Positions 56,044 through 64,000 of a stretch of 64,000 nt of DNA are shown one piece after another. Numbering within the stretch: the stretch's first letter is position 1; every line of letters begins with the position of its first letter. Made by a program: the position numbers and the translations under genes. The notes under the pieces are model-generated. The model was not told the origin of the DNA. It was given only the letters and a program-made list of their open reading frames with translations, and did no database searches. Source of the DNA: Halichondria panicea (lineage: Eukaryota; Porifera; Demospongiae; Suberitida; Halichondriidae); the NCBI RefSeq assembly GCF_963675165.1, contig NC_087384.1:4147182-4211181 (forward strand), written 5' to 3'.

Positions 56044-57054
56044 TGGTGCATATGGTCAAGGATCATATTACTATGACATGTAGATTAAACAGCTACATAA
56101 TTATAGATATACTTCTAGAACACTTTTAATTTAGTACAGTACTTTATACTTGTAGCTCTATCTCTCCATTTATATGCATAATTCATAAGGCCTGAGACGA
56201 CTATAGATCTATTGTGCTTTCTATTACTGATTAGATTTCCGCTATTAGGATGTGATTGCCTAGCAACGTATCTGGTGGTCTCAGAGGGGTGAGCATTATT
56301 CCTGCCAAGTAACATCAAAGTATGATGGCCACATGACTTAAATAGAATGCCAAAGGACTTGGGATCTAGTATCAGTTTTCGAAGTATGGCCCGCGGGATA
56401 ATTAATCACCAGTTTTTCCATCAGGCCTAAAACTATGGCAATTAATGCCTGTATTATTCTCATCACTGTTATAAAGGTGCCCATTATGTTACCAAAATCA
56501 TGTTAGCATAATCTACCAACCCCTACACTCGACAATGTATCTCGTGGATCTCCATAGGAGTGCTTTAACATACAGGGTTAATATTTAGATGATTAAAGCA
56601 TAGTCATAACTATCAAATGTCATTTGGCATGCAGGAAAATAAAACGGAAGTAGTAGTATAACCTGATCTACTCCAGCCGGTCGCATGCTGTCTCTGTGAC
56701 ATTGCTCAAATTACAATGAGAACGAGAACCTTGTAAGTTACAACAACTGTCAGAAGGGGAGAACTATAGCACTACACCTCACTCGAACCATGCCAATTAT
56801 TATTCAACAACCAACTGACCAATTTCTTCACATCCTTTTTGGTTTTGGACCAACCATGCACTTTTCCCAACAAAATGTTCTTTGCGCTCTCTTGTTATAG
56901 CTTGGCTGAATCAATCCTATAGTATAGTAACTACCGCCACAATTAACGGCGCGCAGAAGCTTTGTTAGCCATGCTTGCGATAGGACACGTTCAACACGCG
57001 CAAAGGAACCATGCAACATTCTAAATAATATTTTTACTGAATGGCCGGCCATCG
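56044..57054. other. spacer, likely promoter at its right end
   Basis: No gene is supported from 56044 to ~56900. The last ~110 bp before 57055 is locally GC-richer (GGCGCGCAGAAG, GGCCGGCC), as expected of a promoter for the small gene at 57055. Confidence 0.4.
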
Positions 57055-57568
57055 ATGCACAGTGCAGCTGAGTTGGATTTGGTCCTAGAGCTACTCAATG
57101 AATCCACTAGCACAAGGTATATAATACGTTAGAATGCGGACAGGGATTCATTGACCTTTGACCTTGTGCAGACTGACCTAAAATAATTTGGCGGTCTGTG
57201 TTGAACATGCCTATTGCGAGTGCAGCTAACCAGGAAAATGTTTGCGTGAAACACTCTGCGTTATAGGGTGTGGCTAAAACTACAAAGGATTATTTTTATA
57301 GTCAGCATGCTCATTACCTGTCTTGACTGCTCTACAATGTGCTGTACATAGAAATGGTGAAATTGATCACTTTTAATGTTGATTGATAAAAAGTCAAGAG
57401 AATCTTGCTCTAAAAGGTCAACTAAGCAACGCAGCCACTATCACTAAACAAATAAATGCTATACAAGAAGGAATAGCTCTTACTATGAAGTCGTGGGAGG
57501 TCAAGGCCCGTGGTGTCTCTAAAAGTATACTAAAGCAGTTTGAAGGACTATACTGCAAACGTTTATGA
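57055..57568 (+). CDS. possible small helical protein, two exons, 78 residues
   Basis: Exon 1 is 57055-57116 and exon 2 is 57394-57568. The phase-2 join gives one open frame ending TGA. The protein is mostly helical: AAELDLVLELLNESTS, then LALKGQLSNAATITKQINAI and GIALTMKSWEVKARGVSKSI. I do not recognise the family. In favour: a start codon in good context, a GTATAT donor, consistent phase and protein-like composition. Against: the acceptor (GATAAAAAG) has a weak pyrimidine tract and no homologue is known to me. The intron contains a perfect DR1 site. Confidence 0.4.
57152..57164. promoter_or_regulatory. perfect DR1 nuclear receptor site
   Basis: TGACCT-T-TGACCT is an exact direct repeat of the AGGTCA half-site with one-base spacing (read on the minus strand). 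It lies 36 bp into the intron of the small gene. DR1 sites bind HNF4 and RXR-type receptors; occupancy is not shown. Confidence 0.45.
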
Positions 57569-57925
57569 TTAGTACAGCTTATCCATAGCATGAAACCATA
57601 CTATATAGCACTTAGATACATAATAACCAAGTCAAGCAATGTCCTTTGCTGTTTCGGCTTCACAGCAGGGAAAGAGAAAAGTTGACATGGAGTATTTCAA
57701 GCTAAACTCAACAAAAAGTAAAAACAGAGTAAAGACAACGGACTTAGAGCTTGTCAGTGGTGTAAACTTACTTCTCTAGAGTACCTCCCAGCTCCTGAGT
57801 GATTGCTAGTGGATAGGAGAGCTAGAAACAGTTGAAATATTCGCGAGCGCGAAATCATAACGCGGAGTGTTTCACCTGTTCACACAGGGCGGCCTGGTCG
57901 TTTCCAATCCCTTTCCTGTTCAATC

Positions 57926-58132
57926 TAGCCTCCTTCGCAGGCCTTCCTTTTTCAGTTTTGTTTGTCACAATGTTAACACCATATGGGAATAATTTTGAGG
58001 AGCAAAGAAAGAAAAAAGGAAGCCACTAAGAAGGTTCGTTCTTTCTTTCTTTGTTCCTCCAATTATTAACGTATTTTATCTTATTGACCGTGTGACAAAG
58101 AACAGAAAAAGGAGAGGCTGCGAAGGAGGCTA
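57926..58132. mobile_element. Mutator-like MITE, 207 bp, about 42-bp inverted repeats
   Basis: Inverted repeats begin TAGCCTCCTTCGCAG on both strands and continue for about 42 bp to TTTGTCACA with few mismatches. The exact 9-mer TGTTCAATC flanks both sides (57917-57925 and 58133-58141). This is the best evidence in the window for the family's structure. Confidence 0.9.
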
Positions 58133-58183
58133 TGTTCAATCTGTGAGCTAACAAAGTTTTCACGCGTGGTTATTCTGGCGGGA

Positions 58184-58403
58184 GCTGATGGCGGGTGACC
58201 CTTCTCGGCCACCATACACATGTCGTTCAACATGCCCGAAAAAACTTGGATGATCATAGCTCGTAGACTATTCATGCACTATACCATTTACCTTTGTAGT
58301 ACATGTACTTATGCATGAGCCGTGGTGATGGTGGCGGTCGCAGTGAAACGTGGTAACCACCTCGCGGTAGCGATGGCGTGTGACCCTATCGGCCACCATA
58401 AGG
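58184..58403. repeat. duplicated 33-bp block
   Basis: GATGGCGGGTGACCCTTCTC plus GGCCACCATA at 58184-58215 recurs as GATGGCGTGTGACCCTATC plus GGCCACCATA at 58370-58403, in the same orientation about 186 bp apart. Confidence 0.6.
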
Positions 58404-58804
58404 AAGCGAAGCCTGAGTAAATGAAAGCATCATTTGACACGTTTGTGTCACTATGGAAAGTTTACGGGATTATCACGTACAATGGCCTTTGCATGCATTT
58501 TATATACTACATTGTGTAGAAGGTTATGCATGGGCAATCCTACTTTAACCCCCCCCCCTTTATGGGACAAGATTTCTTCTCAAGGTTGTCCCCAACAAAC
58601 TTAAATCCAATCGGTGAAAGTAGGAATTGATGTTGGTGGGAACCGGTGAAAGTCCGACTTGATCGAGGGTAATTTATATTAATTGTTAGCCTATCTCTGC
58701 TCTCACAAGATCATCTGCTATCACCTCATTATAATCATCGACAGATGTAATGGGACTAAACCTGGATGACTATACCAGTACATGTATAATTATACATACA
58801 GTCG

Positions 58805-59020
58805 TCAGATGATAAGCTCGCTCAGAGGGAAATCCTGTTTGGTCAGGGAGTAGTCCGTATCGGTGGCAGTTTGGGATGGTGTGTCAGTGATTGATACTGT
58901 GATAGTGATATGAGTATTGCTAAATGATAAACATTTGACCGATAAATCCGCGGTGCATGGATTTGGGGATTCTCTCAACCAACTCACCCTGCCACTCCTG
59001 CACTTCAACGTTATAGTCTT
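58805..59020 (-). CDS. doubtful terminal exon
   Basis: On the minus strand, after AAGTGCAG (a usable acceptor), an open frame reads SGRVSWLRESPNPCTADLSV, then ITITVSITDTPSQTATDTD, and stops at 58805. The composition is protein-like (beta-strand and threonine-rich), but no upstream exon or homologue was found. Confidence 0.2.
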   Translation of the reverse strand, partial: KTITLKCRSGRVSWLRESPNPCTADLSVKCLSFSNTHITITVSITDTPSQTATDTDYSLTKQDFPLSELII

Positions 59021-59337
59021 ATGAAATACCTCTTACAGTATTCAGCGATCCTTTGTGGGAGTCTCGAGAGGCACAAGTGGCTGCAGATATCCGAAAACCT
59101 TGGAATTAAAGAATTAATACCGGTACATGTGTTAAAAATGTGTTGAGTCATGTAATCTGTGATGACAATATCAGATTCTGCGGTTCTTGAGTTCCATGTT
59201 CATTACAAGATGACATAAACAGCACTCTGCATGGACTAACTATCGGTGATGTCTGCTCTTCAATATAGTGCAAATAAGGATTTAGTCATGTTCATCTGCC
59301 ACCTATAATTAAGTCTTCTTCATCTCATTCCTTGATT

Positions 59338-59374
59338 GGGTTACCCAAGATTCACACCCCAATAGGCATATTGG
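59338..59374 (+). pseudogene. short relic of a third POT-like copy
   Basis: Bases GGGTTACCCAAGATTC, then ACACCCCAATAGGCATATTGG, match 55409-55444 of copy 2 (GGGTACCCAAGATTC, then TCACCCGAATAGGCATATCGG) with about five differences. The flanks do not align, so this is a fragment only. Confidence 0.55.
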
Positions 59375-59511
59375 TATACTATAGTATATAAAACTAGCAA
59401 AATTACTAATTGTAGGGTAGGCTCCCATACACAAAAGGCAATATGCAAGAATGGCTGTCATACTAGATGGAGCACAAAGCACAGAAGCACGTACACCGCA
59501 TTACTAATAAG

Positions 59512-59704
59512 TTTGCTGGTGAAACACCTTAATTGCGAATGAGCCAAATCAGCAGAAAAATTGCTACCCTTTTTTCGATCTAACTATTGCGCTTCTGGCA
59601 AGGATCGTGTGTATAGATTTTACAATTTTATTTGCAATTGCAAAGTGATCAAAATTAACACTTGCATAATTATGTTTGACTCGCAAAACATTCTAGTAAT
59701 ACGG
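59512..59704. mobile_element. MITE of the TTTGCTGGTGAAAA family, reverse copy
   Basis: It starts TTTGCTGGTGAAACACC. The interior matches 40070-40245 in reverse complement (GCGAATGAGCCAAATCAGCA, GATCTAACTATTGCG, GGCAAGGATCGTGTGT). The right edge is ATTCTAGTAATACGG followed by TA. Confidence 0.6.
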
Positions 59705-59858
59705 TAGTGATCATCGGTAATGCACAACATAAGAGTGTAAAGAATAATGACACGTAATGACTAACTAATTCATTCAACGTATATACATAGCACAAAGGCA
59801 TAATTTGATATAGTATGCATGTGTGTTCATGAGCTTGCATTTGCTTTTTAGTGTATAG

Positions 59859-60923
59859 TTATGAAGTAGTCGGCTTTGCTCGACGATGGAAGATCAATTT
59901 TCGATACTTTTGTAATACGTCCTGTCTAAAAAGGAAAGCAATACAAATTGTTACTCCTTGAAAGCTGTTTAGTAAAACGACAGTCCTTGTGAACCAAATG
60001 TTTATGAAAGCGTACTTGAAAATGGCACACATCCATGTTATTCCACTGGCAAAGAAGACAGTAATGACAAAACGTGTGTATTGTGCATTTGTTTGCTTGT
60101 TTGAATGCTTTCTGCTGCAAGAAAAAGCATGTGATCTGATCACTAGAGTAACAAGAATAGTAAACATAACCAGGTTGAAGAGCATGGAAATCGAGAATGG
60201 AATGTCGACAAAAATAATCTCTGATATGAGATGGTTTATCCAACAGGCGGTAGGATAACGCGCATATCCAACCCATTCGCTTGTATTGTCAACAATTATT
60301 GCTGCTGTTACGATCGATAATGGAACTCCCCAACCAAACACTAATAGTGCAGGAACTCGTCCGTATCGACAGTTCAGAGACTCTTTCTTCAGTTTACAAG
60401 CATTATTGAAGCAATAAACTGTATCTAACATTGTGACTGACATGAGCATAAATTGTGACAGCAGGAAAAAATGTAGCAACACTGATACAATGTAGCACAC
60501 TTTTGAGTTTGTCAATTGTCCCAATATTACCACTGTTAGATCGAATCCACAATTAGCCAGGCAAAAGTTAATTACCAGCACATGAAAAGAAGTGCAGATA
60601 GTTCGAAACATACATATTGATATTATCACAAAAGCGTCACCGACAATTGACAGACTGCATCCCACCGCTAGTAAAATTCGAAAGAGCTTTGTATCATCAT
60701 AGTTAGGCACACAACCTTGGGGCTCCCCCATCTCATTATAGCACACCACTTGCATCGTCTCGTTACTGTCGGAGGTCCATCTTTCTGGATCACTCAAGTT
60801 AGTTATTGGCACTAGCGACAATCCATTCGAACATGTCAGTTCAGTGCATGCTTGTCCATTGCATAAAGACCTGCTTACGATGATTTGTAGAATAACTATC
60901 TGCAGAATACTAGCTATGGGCAT
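59859..60923 (-). CDS. adhesion-type (class B) 7TM receptor, intronless, 354 residues
   Basis: A single frame starting MPIASILQIVILQIIVS, a likely signal peptide, followed by a short cysteine-containing ectodomain (~20-80) with N-glycosylation sites (NLSD, SNET). Seven hydrophobic segments lie at about 83-110, 115-137, 145-172, 190-212, 235-262, 278-302 and 305-325. Class B/adhesion hallmarks are FGWGVPLSIV in TM4, ACWIN in the second outer loop, and NSFQGVTICIAFLF in TM7. No GAIN domain or GPS cleavage site fits in 80 residues, so it looks like a methuselah- or secretin-style short receptor. The tail is short and basic. Ligand and G protein are unknown. The lack of introns again contrasts with most neighbours. 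Confidence 0.75.
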   Translation of the reverse strand: MPIASILQIVILQIIVSRSLCNGQACTELTCSNGLSLVPITNLSDPERWTSDSNETMQVVCYNEMGEPQGCVPNYDDTKLFRILLAVGCSLSIVGDAFVIISICMFRTICTSFHVLVINFCLANCGFDLTVVILGQLTNSKVCYIVSVLLHFFLLSQFMLMSVTMLDTVYCFNNACKLKKESLNCRYGRVPALLVFGWGVPLSIVTAAIIVDNTSEWVGYARYPTACWINHLISEIIFVDIPFSISMLFNLVMFTILVTLVIRSHAFSCSRKHSNKQTNAQYTRFVITVFFASGITWMCAIFKYAFINIWFTRTVVLLNSFQGVTICIAFLFRQDVLQKYRKLIFHRRAKPTTS

Positions 60924-63900
60924 TTTGATGTTAAGATAATAATAATATTATACTACCTTGCAACTTGGTTTATATTGACAAGCATTCCACATTGCACACT
61001 TACTAGGCGTGTGATAGTTTTCCCATGGCATGCAATTTTTGGTTAATATGTACGAGTAAGTTAATAGTTATTGTGTAGGAGTGAATTAAGTGATATGACA
61101 CTGATTGAGGTATTATAATTCTAACAGTAAACAAGTTTACGGCAAACAGACGTCATGAATCAAGGACGTGTGGTTATGTAAACTATTTTCCTCGGGACTC
61201 TTTTTTCAGATTTTTGTGCTCTCACATCATTCTTACTTCACTATTTTTGTCATGAAAATGATTATTAATCATTACCTAAGAAGTTAATGACCACCTTCGG
61301 ATGTCAATTACTCAATGACTCATGTCATGCATATCTATATTATGACACTAGATCTTTATACAAAGAGTGGCATTGTGCAATTTGAGGGGTCACAGCTATA
61401 GGTGTCTGTTAGACACTGTTTACTAGTAAGCATTTTAGATCATAGCAACCAGTTTCTAGCCAATCAGATTTGAATGTTCTTTGCTACATGATTGTCTAAG
61501 TGTTGTCTAAGTGAATTACATGATTGTCTAAGTAAGTACATGGTTTTCTAAGTTGGATAGAACACTTCCTCTAACCAATCAGATTGCAGTATTTATGGCA
61601 AACATGATCTATGTAACTCCTCCAGCATAAACAGTCCAGATCCCTCGCGAAGAACGAAGTTATGAATTGGCCCAGTTCCTGTTTTATTTGAACATGCTGA
61701 GAGTAAAAAAGAAATCGAGACGAAGAGAAAAAAGTTAATGAATATAGACGTTTAAGTATGTATGGTACCTGGAAATAGGGCCAAGAACTACAAATGCAAC
61801 ATTTTTTGAAAACGGATGCTCGAGACTCACTGCTAGCAAAACCTCTTTCTCAGGTTGCATGTATTATACGCTTTGCTTCACTCAAGATTTCTTATACTAA
61901 GTCTTCATGACAACTTTCATTCCTTACCAGCATTATTATTATAGGACAACTATTTGATTGGATGCATAAAGACATAGGACGACTGTTTCATTGAAAGACA
62001 TAGGCCAACTCGTAGCATCAAAGGGGGTTATTGCACTAGTACTTACAATAGCTAGGATTGGCCGAGGAATGCACCAGTAAGTAAGGAGAGAGAGCCATAC
62101 GTCAAACCGCTGAACAGACAGCATTTGCATCACTACTTTACAAACATTGTTTTGATGCTTAAGACTTTGAATGTGTTCCCCCTGAAATACTCATAATCAC
62201 TTGTTATGTTTGTTAATGGTCCTGCATGTATGCAACATTTGCACATGAATGAAATATACACTTGTTTCAAAGGGTATCCATTAATTGTTGTTGTTACAGT
62301 ATAACATCACTTCGTTAGACAGATATGTACTGTGACAACTATATACAGCATGCCACGAATATTATTTTACTTCCAAAACTGCTAATAAAAGGGAGAGAGT
62401 ATCGAACGAAGCAATACCTTGGATCAGGAAAGTAAAGTGACTTCCTGCTTGGTAACTGACCAATCCGAGCACCTGGAGCTGCCACTTGGCTCAAGGCAGC
62501 AATGTTATTGCCAAATTGGCTGTACACGTACATGTTTCAGTCAGGAAGTTACGTTACGTTCTGATGCAAAGTATGCATAATTATGTTCGATACTCTCTCG
62601 CTAGCTCTTCTTGAAATTATAACAATACATAAATGACCGTGCATGCTAAAAATATATACATATTGTACGTACTTCTTCATTGCATACACTATAATATAGC
62701 TTGTTTTGCATGTACTACACATCATTAACTTGCATAATAGACCTGTGAATAAAGTTGTGATGGATGACATACTACTCTCTCCCACTCGCTTGTTTGATAC
62801 TTTTTGGTGATTACCCCACATAACAAACGTTTTTGTGGGACTAGGAATATAGTTGGTTTCAGCCACTTTAGTACCCTCGCTACGCTCGGGATACTAAATC
62901 AGTGCCTTTGGGCTTCTAAATCCCGTAGACCCCTCCAAAACAGTGTCTAACTCGTTTAGATATTAGTGCGCATGCGCAAACCGCTTGACTACAATACAAT
63001 TACTTGACAACGGAATACTAGGTATACTAAGTAAATTTGCAGGTATACTAAGTCCCATAGTATACCTGCTCTGAGGCACTTTTCCCATGTACTTCCCATG
63101 TACTTCCCATGTAGATCTTATCAACTAGTGTCTAATCAATAATTATACTACTGCACTGGAATTTGTACAGTAAAGCAGTGCATGCTATTACATACCACAT
63201 CTGTAGCAATAACTGTACGTTGTTAAGCTGTAGTTGCATGATGTTAAGCCACGATTACAAAGGGGCTATTTTTAAACAGCGCCAAGCTAAGAGCGCAGCG
63301 AAAACTGATCATAATAATCAGCACTCAATTATAGCATGGCTACTATAACAATTAAGCACTGTTTACAGCACCCGGCTTTGCCTCATGCAATTAGAGGGCT
63401 TTGCCATTGCAACTTTGCCGAGTCTCAAAGACTAGTTATCTACACATGTTCTGAATAGGAAAAAGCAGACGGTGATGTACTTCTTTGAGCAGGTTTATTG
63501 TATGTACATGTATATTATCAGTTATCGTGATGATTTATTTTATTTTACAGACGTTAGAAGCAGTTCTGCATGTATGTTCACAATAAAGGAATGATGCATG
63601 CAGAAGAGGTACAACAGACGCGGTGCAGCTCTGAAATTAGCAATTACATTCACAATCACGTGTCACAGTTAGCATCAATTTGGACACCCTGAGAGCTCTC
63701 ATGCATAGGGTGGAAACCATTTCCATTGTTTCCGTGGTGCTGTGATTATTGTCGAGTTAGCAAACAATAATGTGTGTAGCTACAAAATGCTCAGTACAGG
63801 GACCACATGCTTGAGAATTAATAACAGGCTAGCTACTTAGAAGTGCATGATTTGCCTGTTGTTTAGTTACGAAATCGCTAATTTCCAGACTGCACAGTGC

Positions 63901-64000
63901 CTGTGAGTGTAGTACCTCCTCTGATTCAATCCCATATTGCACGAGTAACGGTGCTATTAATTATACTAATTGGCTGTAATCACTGTAATGCCAGTAATGG
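60924..64000. other. gene-poor end of window
   Basis: No coding region is supported on either strand. Repetitive features include direct repeats of TACATGATTGTCTAAGT near 61490-61550, an inverted repeat around 62865-62900 (TTTAGTACCC and GGGATACTAAA), repeated GGTATACTAAG near 63020-63060, and a three-copy CTTCCCATGTA repeat at 63082-63115. The first ~150 bp should hold the receptor promoter. Confidence 0.45.

Larger units (their letters stand above)
57569..58804. other. spacer with a MITE and a local duplication
   Basis: It contains the Mutator-like MITE at 57926-58132 and a short duplicated block (58184-58215 and 58370-58403). A C-run lies at 58550. No gene is supported. Confidence 0.5.
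59009..59858. other. spacer with a transporter relic and a MITE
   Basis: It holds a ~37-bp relic of the POT-like gene (59338-59374) and the MITE at 59512-59704. Nothing else is supported. Confidence 0.5.

Noticed and set aside
62339-62533. Minus-strand frame with a protein-like stretch (GNNIAALSQVAAPGARIG)
   Set aside because: Isolated, no splice context and no family recognised; may be a repeat fragment but not supportable as a gene.

Overview
This is a eukaryotic, animal-type window. The genes have many short exons with GT-AG introns, and the proteins are metazoan: rabaptin, a spinster transporter, a KDM2 demethylase, an ITPRID/KRAP-like protein, a SAMD15-like protein, an adhesion-type 7TM receptor, and death-fold (death domain and CARD) proteins. 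The DNA is AT-rich, with compact introns, many small inverted-repeat elements and recurring TACATGTA palindromes. Together these suggest an early-branching animal, most likely a demosponge. That placement is inference; no marker here fixes the species.

Layout. 1-53 may be the tail of an exon. 253-686 is a two-exon death-domain gene. 1575-3300 (minus) is a dead non-LTR-type reverse transcriptase copy. 4205-10327 (minus) is a 13-exon gene that joins a degenerate Nudix-like domain, degenerate EF-hand-like segments and a complete PPP-family phosphatase domain. It shares a 180 bp divergent promoter with a four-exon CARD gene at 10507-12906. That promoter holds a perfect 15-bp inverted repeat whose arms contain DR1-like (HNF4/RXR-type) sites. 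13587-21274 (minus) is rabaptin in 16 exons. 22154-29204 (minus) is a spinster-type MFS transporter in 11 exons, one of which is preceded by an in-frame 69-bp minisatellite that duplicates its splice acceptor. 29640-39308 (plus) is a 14-exon ITPRID/KRAP-like protein. 39460-42390 (plus) is a SAMD15-like SAM protein. 42605-48788 (plus) is a KDM2 JmjC demethylase without the usual CXXC, PHD, F-box and LRR regions. 51701-53524 and 54211-56043 (plus) are tandem intronless POT-like transporters. 57055-57568 is a possible small two-exon gene. 59859-60923 (minus) is an intronless adhesion-type 7TM receptor. The last 3 kb has no gene I can support.

Exons of the multi-exon genes were joined by hand. 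In each listed model the phases close without frameshift and the coding length is a multiple of three; the exceptions (5' ends of the phosphatase and spinster) are stated. Two families of short non-autonomous DNA elements run through introns and spacers. One has TAG-CTC ends and exact or near-exact 9-bp target duplications (Mutator-like). The other has CCGTAT ends and TA duplications (Tc1/mariner-like).

The genes do not form an operon or a single pathway. Themes present are endosome and lysosome traffic (rabaptin, spinster), death-fold signalling (death domain, CARD), and solute transport and surface sensing (POT pair, 7TM). The best candidates for something undescribed are the Nudix-like/EF-like/PPP protein, the palindromic DR1 promoter it shares with the CARD gene, and the splice-acceptor minisatellite in spinster.
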